Under the pieces are notes generated by a model. It was not told where the DNA came from. It did no database searches and was given only the letters and a program-made list of their open reading frames with translations. DNA of 64,000 bases from the NCBI GenBank assembly GCA_964036045.1, contig OZ038388.1, forward strand, positions 7,084,058-7,148,057, written 5' to 3'. Below, one piece after another: positions 53,674 through 63,016 of this stretch. Origin of the DNA: Eutreptiella sp. 'Long Island Sound 2002' (taxonomy: Eukaryota; Euglenozoa; Euglenophyceae; Eutreptiales; Eutreptiaceae). The translations under genes and the position numbers were made by a program. How positions within the stretch are numbered: the stretch's first letter is position 1; each line of letters opens with the position of its first letter.

Positions 53674-54716
53674 CGTCCCAGTTGTTGCAAAAATCCCCCC
53701 ATTCTTTTCCAAAAACAAAGCGCAATCTTACCCAAAAACTCCCGTATTTTACAAAGAACATTTTCAAACCTCTCATTCTTACAAAAAAGGCTTTGCACCA
53801 CTTTCACGTTGGAACGACCCTGCCATACCACACCCTCAGCTGGATGGGCCACAGCGAAGCGTGGGAGTCCATATTGGCAACTCCAGGGGGCACACCGGAT
53901 CGTCGGAGTCCATAACCCCAACGGCCACACCGAAGCATGGGAGAGCCATACCGAAGCATGGGAGTCCATATGAAATGCATTTACAAAAAACAACCCAACT
54001 CTCACCAAAAAAGGTCCCATTTGTTCCCAAAAAAAAACTCACCCAAAAATGTTGCCCAAAAATGTCCTCCAAACCTTACCAAAAGAAAAACCATCCAAAA
54101 ATGTGTTGTTCTATGTCATAACCCGAATGCACATGCATTCTGTAAATTGACTTAGCATTCCAACGAATGTCCAGAACGATCCCAAGAGGTGGGCAGTTCA
54201 AATGAATGAATTTGAGGACGAGGCATAAACCACTCATTGTACATTCCCATTTGATGCTTATCAAAGAAAGAGCCGTTGCATGAATGCAAACATGACCAGT
54301 CTGCACAATGCATAATAAGGTAAAATGACCAGTTATGAGGCCAAAGATTCAGCGTTGGGCCTGGCGGCTGCGATTATTGTTGGATGGTAGGTTTGGACAT
54401 GTAGGTAGATCAACAATGTAAGTTGTGATTTTAAATATATCCTCACTTGCATTTCATTACTTGCTGGGGAAATCTCAATTCTGCTGGGCAGCGGAATCGC
54501 ACCGGATTTAGGGTGGTGACCAAAGCAGAGCCAGGCAAGAAGAGGTGTATTACGCTGATTTGAACGCTTTCATTGACAATTAGTGCCTGTTTGTTGCTTT
54601 TTAAATTTGAATCCTTTTATTTAAATATTTAGATGCGGGCGGCGAAGGGTCGTGCCAAGGCCTGGCTCATGGAGGTCACCTCAAGGGAGCGAAGGAGGTC
54701 TCGAAGGCCTCAGTAA
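53674..54716. other. AT/C-rich spacer without a gene
   Basis: The first part is A/C-rich sequence with CCAAAAA-type runs, similar in style to 7890-7950 and 42105-42180. It is followed by the inverted minisatellite at 53838-53968. From about 54640 a coding-like basic stretch precedes the transposase exon, in another frame (G-A-K-E-V-S-K-A-S-V-K-A-K). Confidence 0.5.
53838..53968 (-). repeat. Degenerate minisatellite, GGGAGTCCATA family
   Basis: GGAGTCCATA(A/T) occurs four times with CCACA(C/G)CGAAGC(A/G)TGGGAG between. This is the reverse complement of the 37638-37722 unit. Confidence 0.7.
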
Positions 54717-54898
54717 AAGCCAAGGAAGCCGCCACGCCCCAAGGCCGCCCCGTGCTGCATCTACCCGCTCCCCAAGGATGTGTGTGAGGTTACGAAGGAT
54801 GCCGCCGCTGCAATTGCTGGACAGATGAGCCAGCGACAAGCATCAGGGGAGCACGCAGTCAGCCGCTCAGATGTACAGCGCGCTGTCGATCGCCACAG
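54717..54898 (+). CDS. Pogo-like transposase, N-terminal exon (partial)
   Basis: Open frame reading K-P-R-K-P-P-R-P-K, then D-V-C-E-V-T-K-D-A-A-A-A-I-A-G, ending S-R-S-D-V-Q-R-A-V-D-R-H-R. The last stretch looks like a helix-turn-helix DNA-binding segment. A donor GT follows CGCCACAG at 54899. Splicing to the AG at 63015-63016 restores phase and gives R-H-R-G-P-K-P-L-V-D, typical of pogo/Tigger proteins between the DNA-binding and catalytic parts. The true 5' end is unclear: upstream coding-like sequence is in another frame behind a TAA at 54714. The intron contains the 8-kb composite transposon. Confidence 0.5.
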
Positions 54899-54937
54899 GT
54901 ACATCACAGCACGGAGCACAGACTTGTGTCTGCCCTG

Positions 54938-55467
54938 TGTAAAACGCAAGCACCCAAAAGGCAATTCAAGACCTCCGAGTCTTGTTTCGGCCAGTACTCA
55001 GAATTTTCAAACCTCTCATTTTGAATCTCCTGCAGTCCCATTTTGAAAACCTTGAAACGACGCCCTTCTTGTAATTGCCGCACGCAATAAATCAAATGAG
55101 TTGATCAATCTTGACTTGGTGATACGGAGTGATTCAACAGATAAGCCGTTTCATGGCCTAAACAATAATGGACGCTCAGCACAATACATACACTGTAAAC
55201 ATGCTAAAATCCTACAAAATCAGATCTTTTTATAATAAAAATCAGTGCTTCTCAGAAAGAAAACAATGCACACGTCAGTGCGCACGCGTGCCCTGCAGTG
55301 CCCAAATAGCGGCATCTGCGACGCACCACAGCAAATAACTTATATGGGGCTATGTCATGCACAACAAACAGAAATTAGACATAATTGCTGTAATCCTGAC
55401 CCTGCCAAATGCAGAGGTCCACAGAAGAACCAACCTTGTTCTGTCCTGTCCTGAGCTTCCCTTTACA
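54938..55467 (-). mobile_element. Internally deleted (MITE-like) copy of the inverted-end transposon
   Basis: 530 bp: the 25-nt left end (also at 55578-55602) is joined directly to the 505-nt right end (also at 62416-62920). On the minus strand it keeps a promoter region and the first 44 codons of the ORF found complete at 61316-62548, then runs out of homology. Confidence 0.75.
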
Positions 55468-55767
55468 CTCCCCCCCCAAGCCCACACATACCCTGATGTG
55501 TGGCTGAGACCCCAAAACAAAAGGGTGCGAAGGGTTTTACCATAGGGCTGGGAAAAGCTCAGACAGAGCTGGGTGGGTGTAAAACGCAAGCACCCAAAAG
55601 GCTGCCTTGCATGTTTACACTCCCCCCCCAGGCTCAGCACTCCCCAAATAAGTTGCTGACCCGAGAAAAAAAAATAGCAAAACATGCAGGCCTTTACCTA
55701 CAATACAATACAGATATTATTGTCTGTGATCTGGCTATTTCTACTCATTCCAGGTAAAAACAGCTAC

Positions 55768-56727
55768 TGAAGCGGTATGGGGTGCTTCACCCATACCCGC
55801 TGAACAGCCTGTGGCGCTCTTCGCCAGGCCAGATCAGGAATTTTCCTGCTGATGCTACGGCATCTTGATTTCTGTGGGATTTCTGTAAAATACCCCAGAA
55901 ATCGTAATTTTACGTCTTTTCTGGACTGGCGACGACAGTCGTCGCCTGCGCGACGCAGCTCCAGATCGAGAATTTAACTCTCGATTTCTAAAGATTTTAG
56001 GCAATTTTATTATTGTTTTATCGTTTTTAGGAATAAAAGATTATAGCGTGACCCTTTTCGCGGCGTTCCGCGAAGGTCCATTTTTGCGAAAAAAGGCGCG
56101 TTCACGCATTTTTCAAAAAATGCTGAGGCGATTCCAGGAATCGCTCAGACGCCTATGGCGTAGCCCAACAGTGGGCCTTTTCATATGTAGGTTGAATTGG
56201 CACAGAAACGCGTCGCGTCGCTTACGCTACGCGTTGGGGGGAGACGCGCAAAATGAGTGTTTTTGACTCAAAAATCACTTTATTTTGTTGTTTTTCTCCC
56301 AAAAACCACTGGTTGGCCCAGTTTGGGCAGGATCTCAGTGGAGATCCTGATGGCGACGCCTCGTAGCCGTCAGATTTTCTGATGGCGGCGACGCCGTCGC
56401 CTTCATTTCGTCTTCTTTTTTATGCTATTTTATAGTATAGAATTGTTACTCATACATTGTACATGTTAACGCATTTATTTTGCATATTTATTTCACATAT
56501 ACCTTCTCTTTGTCCATAGACGCCAGATTGTGTCCGCGGACGCTCCCCATGGGGCGAGCAAGGATTCCAAGACCATTTACGCAACTCCAATGGTATCGAA
56601 GTTTGGAATAGACTTCATGTAGTACTTGGAGAGGTTGGGGTGATGGGTTGAAGGATTTTCAATTTTTCAATTTCAATTTCGATTTTTCTGTGGACGCACG
56701 GACATCACCCCCACCGAAAATGCTTCA
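55768..56727 (+). repeat. LTR 1 of the tandem short element
   Basis: 960 bp with TG...CA ends. It contains short palindromes (GGCGACGCC, GGCGACGCCGTCGCC) and hairpins such as TGAAGCGGTATGGGGTGCTTCA at its start. Confidence 0.95.
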
Positions 56728-57528
56728 AAATGGTCTTGCCGCTGTCCGCGTGGTTCACTGGCGGACCTGTCGATGACTCCCACGACGTCGAGTGGTATCC
56801 TGCTGCCTGGTTTTCGACGACTCCCGCAGCGCAACAGACTGCAGCCAAAGGTATTGCCCTGGTGGAAATACAGTGCAAGAAGGGACGCCTGGGCCAAGAC
56901 TGGCCCCCAAGGCAACAGCAGCGACGACGACAGCCCTGAGATCAGCTCCAGGAGCTCCTGCGACGACGACGACGATCCCAGCAGAGGTCTTCAGGAAATC
57001 TGGACCCTGCAGCAGCTTGACAAGTGGAGTGGATGGCAAATCCCAAGAGCTACGACAGCAGGTCGCGCGGTAAGCGCCCCGCGTCCACCAGTAACCAAAT
57101 CAGGCGCGTTAATTCGTCGCCTTGGGTTGGTTGACCCTCAGGGAGGTCCCTTCCTACATAGGCGTGGGGCGCCTTGGGTGAGAAATTACCCTAAATCCCC
57201 CAAATCAGGTGCGTTCGTTCGTCACCTTGGGTTGGGAATCGACCCTAAAAGGCACGAGGAATTCGTCGCCTTGGGCAGGAAATGGCCCTAAATTCAGGCT
57301 CGGTGGAAGGCCTTGCCTTGGGTTTGACCCTAAATAATTTTTTCCGAATTTATTGAATTATTGATTTCCATGCCCATGGAGAAAAAGGGCCAATATGTGC
57401 ACCTAAGTGCCATCAGTCAGGGCGGAAGGCCCTGCAGCGCCCCTGGTCTGGTCACCAGAGGCTACGAGGAGTGCCAGGGACCAGTGTTGTCGCCTGAGGG
57501 GCAATTGCCCTATGAATATTTCAAGATC

Positions 57529-57559
<31 letters not shown>

Positions 57560-57729
57560 AATTTTTTTTTACGTGTGTGTGGTGCTCCCCCCCATGTAAA
57601 TTACTCACGAAGCCCCCCCCCCCCCACTGTTCTGATGAATCAGTATTGAAACCAGGACACTGCAGGGGTCAGAGCGCCTCCTTGGCCTTGCCTTCCTTTG
57701 GATATAGGCAAGGCTTTTAAGGAGGGGGG
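56728..57729 (+). mobile_element. Internal region 1 of the tandem short element
   Basis: 1002 bp from the PBS (TGGTCTTGCCGCTG, 56731) to the polypurine tract (57719-57729). It contains an ORF at 56773-57291 (172 aa), a tandem TTGGGT(T/G)-ACCCTAAA-type set near 57100-57330 and a poly-A run of about 25. Confidence 0.9.
56773..57291 (+). CDS. 172-aa ORF in internal region 1, unknown function
   Basis: Starts M-T-P-T-T-S-S-G, has an acidic Asp run (C-D-D-D-D-D-P-S) near residue 67 and two copies of a G-A-(L/F)-(I/V)-R-(R/H)-L-G-L motif with the spacing P-x-x-K-S-G-A. No similarity to Gag or Pol motifs is visible. It is repeated intact in internal region 2, which only reflects the recent duplication. 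It could be a small packaging protein or simply a chance frame; codon choice gives no strong signal. Confidence 0.3.
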   Translation: MTPTTSSGILLPGFRRLPQRNRLQPKVLPWWKYSARRDAWAKTGPQGNSSDDDSPEISSRSSCDDDDDPSRGLQEIWTLQQLDKWSGWQIPRATTAGRAVSAPRPPVTKSGALIRRLGLVDPQGGPFLHRRGAPWVRNYPKSPKSGAFVRHLGLGIDPKRHEEFVALGRKWP

Positions 57730-58689
57730 TGAAGCGGTATGGGGTGCTTCACCCATACCCGCTGAACAGCCTGTGGCGCTCTTCGCCAGGCCAGATCAGG
57801 AATTTTCCTGCTGATGCTACGGCATCTTGATTTCTGTGGGATTTCTGTAAAATACCCCAGAAATCGTAATTTTACGTCTTTTCTGGACTGGCGACGACAG
57901 TCGTCGCCTGCGCGACGCAGCTCCAGATCGAGAATTTAACTCTCGATTTCTAAAGATTTTAGGCAATTTTATTATTGTTTTATCGTTTTTAGGAATAAAA
58001 GATTATAGCGTGACCCTTTTCGCGGCGTTCCGCGAAGGTCCATTTTTGCGAAAAAAGGCGCGTTCACGCATTTTTCAAAAAATGCTGAGGCGATTCCAGG
58101 AATCGCTCAGACGCCTATGGCGTAGCCCAACAGTGGGCCTTTTCATATGTAGGTTGAATTGGCACAGAAACGCGTCGCGTCGCTTACGCTACGCGTTGGG
58201 GGGAGACGCGCAAAATGAGTGTTTTTGACTCAAAAATCACTTTATTTTGTTGTTTTTCTCCCAAAAACCACTGGTTGGCCCAGTTTGGGCAGGATCTCAG
58301 TGGAGATCCTGATGGCGACGCCTCGTAGCCGTCAGATTTTCTGATGGCGGCGACGCCGTCGCCTTCATTTCGTCTTCTTTTTTATGCTATTTTATAGTAT
58401 AGAATTGTTACTCATACATTGTACATGTTAACGCATTTATTTTGCATATTTATTTCACATATACCTTCTCTTTGTCCATAGACGCCAGATTGTGTCCGCG
58501 GACGCTCCCCATGGGGCGAGCAAGGATTCCAAGACCATTTACGCAACTCCAATGGTATCGAAGTTTGGAATAGACTTCATGTAGTACTTGGAGAGGTTGG
58601 GGTGATGGGTTGAAGGATTTTCAATTTTTCAATTTCAATTTCGATTTTTCTGTGGACGCACGGACATCACCCCCACCGAAAATGCTTCA
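57730..58689 (+). repeat. LTR 2 of the tandem short element
   Basis: 960 bp, no difference from LTR1 noticed. It is shared by both internal regions, as expected from recombination between two elements or between LTRs. Confidence 0.95.
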
Positions 58690-59490
58690 AAATGGTCTTG
58701 CCGCTGTCCGCGTGGTTCACTGGCGGACCTGTCGATGACTCCCACGACGTCGAGTGGTATCCTGCTGCCTGGTTTTCGACGACTCCCGCAGCGCAACAGA
58801 CTGCAGCCAAAGGTATTGCCCTGGTGGAAATACAGTGCAAGAAGGGACGCCTGGGCCAAGACTGGCCCCCAAGGCAACAGCAGCGACGACGACAGCCCTG
58901 AGATCAGCTCCAGGAGCTCCTGCGACGACGACGACGATCCCAGCAGAGGTCTTCAGGAAATCTGGACCCTGCAGCAGCTTGACAAGTGGAGTGGATGGCA
59001 AATCCCAAGAGCTACGACAGCAGGTCGCGCGGTAAGCGCCCCGCGTCCACCAGTAACCAAATCAGGCGCGTTAATTCGTCGCCTTGGGTTGGTTGACCCT
59101 CAGGGAGGTCCCTTCCTACATAGGCGTGGGGCGCCTTGGGTGAGAAATTACCCTAAATCCCCCAAATCAGGTGCGTTCGTTCGTCACCTTGGGTTGGGAA
59201 TCGACCCTAAAAGGCACGAGGAATTCGTCGCCTTGGGCAGGAAATGGCCCTAAATTCAGGCTCGGTGGAAGGCCTTGCCTTGGGTTTGACCCTAAATAAT
59301 TTTTTCCGAATTTATTGAATTATTGATTTCCATGCCCATGGAGAAAAAGGGCCAATATGTGCACCTAAGTGCCATCAGTCAGGGCGGAAGGCCCTGCAGC
59401 GCCCCTGGTCTGGTCACCAGAGGCTACGAGGAGTGCCAGGGACCAGTGTTGTCGCCTGAGGGGCAATTGCCCTATGAATATTTCAAGATC

Positions 59491-59521
<31 letters not shown>

Positions 59522-59692
59522 AATTTTTTTTTTACGTGTGTGTGGTGCTCCCCCCCATGTAAATTACTCACGAAGCCCCCCCCCCCCCACTGTTCTGATG
59601 AATCAGTATTGAAACCAGGACACTGCAGGGGTCAGAGCGCCTCCTTGGCCTTGCCTTCCTTTGGATATAGGCAAGGCTTTTAAGGAGGGGGG
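58690..59692 (+). mobile_element. Internal region 2 of the tandem short element
   Basis: 1003 bp, identical to internal region 1 except for one more A in the poly-A run. It carries the same 172-aa frame at 58735-59253. Confidence 0.9.
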
Positions 59693-60652
59693 TGAAGCGG
59701 TATGGGGTGCTTCACCCATACCCGCTGAACAGCCTGTGGCGCTCTTCGCCAGGCCAGATCAGGAATTTTCCTGCTGATGCTACGGCATCTTGATTTCTGT
59801 GGGATTTCTGTAAAATACCCCAGAAATCGTAATTTTACGTCTTTTCTGGACTGGCGACGACAGTCGTCGCCTGCGCGACGCAGCTCCAGATCGAGAATTT
59901 AACTCTCGATTTCTAAAGATTTTAGGCAATTTTATTATTGTTTTATCGTTTTTAGGAATAAAAGATTATAGCGTGACCCTTTTCGCGGCGTTCCGCGAAG
60001 GTCCATTTTTGCGAAAAAAGGCGCGTTCACGCATTTTTCAAAAAATGCTGAGGCGATTCCAGGAATCGCTCAGACGCCTATGGCGTAGCCCAACAGTGGG
60101 CCTTTTCATATGTAGGTTGAATTGGCACAGAAACGCGTCGCGTCGCTTACGCTACGCGTTGGGGGGAGACGCGCAAAATGAGTGTTTTTGACTCAAAAAT
60201 CACTTTATTTTGTTGTTTTTCTCCCAAAAACCACTGGTTGGCCCAGTTTGGGCAGGATCTCAGTGGAGATCCTGATGGCGACGCCTCGTAGCCGTCAGAT
60301 TTTCTGATGGCGGCGACGCCGTCGCCTTCATTTCGTCTTCTTTTTTATGCTATTTTATAGTATAGAATTGTTACTCATACATTGTACATGTTAACGCATT
60401 TATTTTGCATATTTATTTCACATATACCTTCTCTTTGTCCATAGACGCCAGATTGTGTCCGCGGACGCTCCCCATGGGGCGAGCAAGGATTCCAAGACCA
60501 TTTACGCAACTCCAATGGTATCGAAGTTTGGAATAGACTTCATGTAGTACTTGGAGAGGTTGGGGTGATGGGTTGAAGGATTTTCAATTTTTCAATTTCA
60601 ATTTCGATTTTTCTGTGGACGCATGGACATCACCCCCACCGAAAATGCTTCA
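59693..60652 (+). repeat. LTR 3 of the tandem short element
   Basis: 960 bp; the only difference noticed from LTR1 and LTR2 is GCATGGACATC in place of GCACGGACATC near the end. Confidence 0.95.
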
Positions 60653-61315
60653 CTACTATCTATGTGCAGATCATGCTAGTGGAATACCACTGGTACCACA
60701 GATAGCTTTACCCTCCTGAAAGGGATTTCTGTCACAAAACAGTGCCCTAGGGAAGTGATGAAGTGGTGTTTCAACCTATACCCACTCAAACTCCTCAAAG
60801 AGTGTAAAAACCTGATAAGTGCTCATGGCACACAACCTGAAGTGCTCATGGCACAGATAAAATTTAGTATAAAAATACAGAAAGAAAACCCCTGCTTTTT
60901 TCAACAAAAGCAGAAAAACAAACGGGAAAACCACTCTGCTTTTTCTCCAAGACAGAAGCAGCTAAAAAAGAAAAAAAGACACACTGCTCACAAGCAGGCA
61001 GGTGCAAAGCAAAACAGAATTGCCAAACTGAGTAAACCAGAGTTCACTCAAAGTGTAAAGCAGGGTGTATCCCACCACTGCTCATTGCAGATCCAAAATA
61101 GTATCTACAACGAAAAAGAAAGCAAAGGCACATGTCAGTGCCAGCACACAAGGCGCTTGGCGCCCAAGAAGAGGCCAAAACAGACCTCGTTGACAAAGTC
61201 AACTTTTGGATGCATTGTAATTTACATCACATTCTGCCATCTGTGGCAGATATATACCACAAGGCGCTCACAGCGCCAAAAGCTGTCAAAGTTGAGCGCT
61301 GTCAGTGCCAACTCC

Positions 61316-62548
61316 TTACGAGAAAGGATTATTCGTGTCCTCGCATCTTCGTGGTTGTACAGCCTGGCCCCACGTCTCGCGTGGTGGGCACGCTGCCACT
61401 TGTGAACTGGATCTCTTGCCCTGATACAGCCAAGTCCACTTTTTAGGTCCCACCATTGTCTCAAAAAGCTCGAGCAGCTTGACGGCTGCATGGCGCCGCT
61501 GCACAGCACATCCTGCTCTTTGGCCGCGCCACCTTTTACTCGCACCTTCCGTGTTCGGGTACCTGCTTGTTTGATTCGCGGTTCCTTGTAGGTTACGTTC
61601 ATTTGCTTGGTCTCGTTCTTGATGACTTCGACTCCACGCGTTAAAATCATCCAAACTCGCTTGTAACTCGTCCGTTCGGCACTCAGTCACTTGGGATTCG
61701 TTCTGCCGACGCTTCGTCACACTTGAAACGGGCCTTGGTTCTTGCTTCTCGACGAACTTGTTCCATTTGTTCGTTCTGACGGACACAGAGGGCGAACAGT
61801 TACCCAACAGTTCCACAACTCGTCGGAGGTCACTTAAGGATCGCTTCAAGGAATTTTCCAACGAGGTCTCCAACTTCGCCAACACACCTGAGTACTCAGA
61901 AGCTTTGTTCTTGTTCGGCGGCGCATTCGATTTTGCGGTGTTCTTCTTTGGCGTTGCCTTGCTGGAATCCGCCAGCTCCTTCAATGAGCGCTTCCCTGGC
62001 TCCTTCAGTTCGTTCGGCGGCGTACTTGTCTGCCCCGAATTCAACGAAGGCTGGAACAACCGGCAATAGAGCTTTTGAAAAACGTGGCCAAAGTTCGCGT
62101 ACCTCTTCGCGCAGATGACTTGTTGCTCATACCTGAGACTTTGCCTTATTCGTTCTTCGTGCGCGACGAGTCGTTGCACTGCTGTGATGGCGGCGGCTTC
62201 AGCACATCGTGGCACTTCTGTCACTCCACTTGAAAGGCGCTGCGGCGGCCGTGTTGTCCTGGGCGGGGCTGGCGCTGGTCTGGACGGCGCCTTGATGGTG
62301 TCTTGATTGACGGCTCGGCCGGGCCGTAGACTCCTGTGATTGCACTCCTCACTCTTATTGATCTCATCTGCAGCTACAGGCAAAAGCAAAGAAGCGTCGT
62401 GTTTATCTGTTGAATAATTCAAGACCTCCGAGTCTTGTTTCGGCCAGTACTCAGAATTTTCAAACCTCTCATTTTGAATCTCCTGCAGTCCCATTTTGAA
62501 AACCTTGAAACGACGCCCTTCTTGTAATTGCCGCACGCAATAAATCAA
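61316..62548 (-). CDS. 410-aa protein of the inverted-end transposon, unknown family
   Basis: Starts M-I-Y-C-V-R-Q-L-Q-E-G-R-R-F-K-V about 370 bases inside the right end of the transposon and runs leftward to 61316. The first 44 residues are encoded inside the 505-nt shared end, so the deleted copy keeps them too. The middle is Pro/Lys/Ser-rich (T-P-P-N-E-L-K-E-P-G-K-R-S-L-K-E-L) with a helical, coiled-coil-like stretch (L-A-K-L-E-T-S-L-E-N-S-L-K-R-S-L). A CATATAAG-like TATA box lies upstream on this strand near 62795. No DDE triad, zinc finger or nuclease motif was recognised. Its position suggests a mobility or DNA-binding protein. The far C-terminus looks less protein-like, so splicing or an earlier true end is possible. 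Confidence 0.5.
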   Translation of the reverse strand: MIYCVRQLQEGRRFKVFKMGLQEIQNERFENSEYWPKQDSEVLNYSTDKHDASLLLPVAADEINKSEECNHRSLRPGRAVNQDTIKAPSRPAPAPPRTTRPPQRLSSGVTEVPRCAEAAAITAVQRLVAHEERIRQSLRYEQQVICAKRYANFGHVFQKLYCRLFQPSLNSGQTSTPPNELKEPGKRSLKELADSSKATPKKNTAKSNAPPNKNKASEYSGVLAKLETSLENSLKRSLSDLRRVVELLGNCSPSVSVRTNKWNKFVEKQEPRPVSSVTKRRQNESQVTECRTDELQASLDDFNAWSRSHQERDQANERNLQGTANQTSRYPNTEGASKRWRGQRAGCAVQRRHAAVKLLELFETMVGPKKWTWLYQGKRSSSQVAACPPRETWGQAVQPRRCEDTNNPFS

Positions 62549-62921
62549 ATGAGTTGATCAATCTTGACTTGGTGATACGGAGTGATTCAACAGATAAGCC
62601 GTTTCATGGCCTAAACAATAATGGACGCTCAGCACAATACATACACTGTAAACATGCTAAAATCCTACAAAATCAGATCTTTTTATAATAAAAATCAGTG
62701 CTTCTCAGAAAGAAAACAATGCACACGTCAGTGCGCACGCGTGCCCTGCAGTGCCCAAATAGCGGCATCTGCGACGCACCACAGCAAATAACTTATATGG
62801 GGCTATGTCATGCACAACAAACAGAAATTAGACATAATTGCTGTAATCCTGACCCTGCCAAATGCAGAGGTCCACAGAAGAACCAACCTTGTTCTGTCCT
62901 GTCCTGAGCTTCCCTTTACAC
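62416..62921. repeat. 506-bp direct repeat, right copy
   Basis: Identical, as far as I can read, to 54963-55468. It forms the right (5') end of the inverted-end transposon and includes its ORF start. Confidence 0.95.
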
Positions 62922-63016
62922 CCTGTTCGTCATCTGGGATCTAACCTTGCATTGGTGTCTGCCATCTTCATCTTCTGTCTCTGCAATGTGGGAGACACCT
63001 TGCAGCCCAAGCGCAG

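Larger units (their letters stand above)
55768..60652 (+). mobile_element. Tandem short LTR retrotransposon (LTR-int-LTR-int-LTR)
   Basis: Three 960-bp LTRs and two internal regions of 1002 and 1003 bp, flanked by CTAC (55764-55767 and 60653-60656), a 4-bp target duplication. LTRs start TGAAGC and end GCTTCA. A primer site-like TGGTCTTGCCGCTG sits 3 bases after LTR1 and LTR2, and AAGGAGGGGGG precedes LTR2 and LTR3. No gag or pol is present, so it is non-autonomous (TRIM-like). All copies are almost identical, so it is young. Confidence 0.9.
54938..62920 (-). mobile_element. Composite of two related inverted-end transposons
   Basis: Bounded by TGTAAAACGC (left) and CCCTTTACA (right), with CCCTG on both outer sides (54933-54937 and 62921-62925), a 5-bp target duplication. 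Inside are a deletion derivative (54938-55467), a 110-bp spacer, and what looks like a full copy (55578-62920) whose minus strand encodes a 410-aa protein. Both copies share the same 25-nt left end and the same 505-nt right end. Single TSDs around the pair suggest they moved together or arose by rearrangement of one insertion. The superfamily is not recognised. Confidence 0.65.
55578..62920 (-). mobile_element. Probable full-length inverted-end transposon, interrupted by an LTR element
   Basis: Left end 55578-55602 (starting TGTAAAACGCAAGC) and right end 62416-62920. Subtracting the LTR element 55768-60652 and one CTAC leaves about 2.45 kb, with the minus-strand ORF as its only clear gene. 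60657-61315 has no convincing gene on either strand. Confidence 0.55.

Noticed and set aside
56048-60191. 72-aa frames repeated at 56048, 58010 and 59973
   Set aside because: They sit inside the LTRs and recur only because the LTRs do.
60755-61405. 216-aa Lys/Gln-rich plus-strand frame
   Set aside because: Low-complexity basic composition, no domain, and partly antisense to the minus-strand 410-aa ORF.
54938-62920. LTR retrotransposon with 530-bp LTRs
   Set aside because: Ends are TG...CA and the duplication is 5 bp, but the right copy lacks the first 25 nt, no primer site or polypurine tract is present, and an ORF starts inside the repeat.
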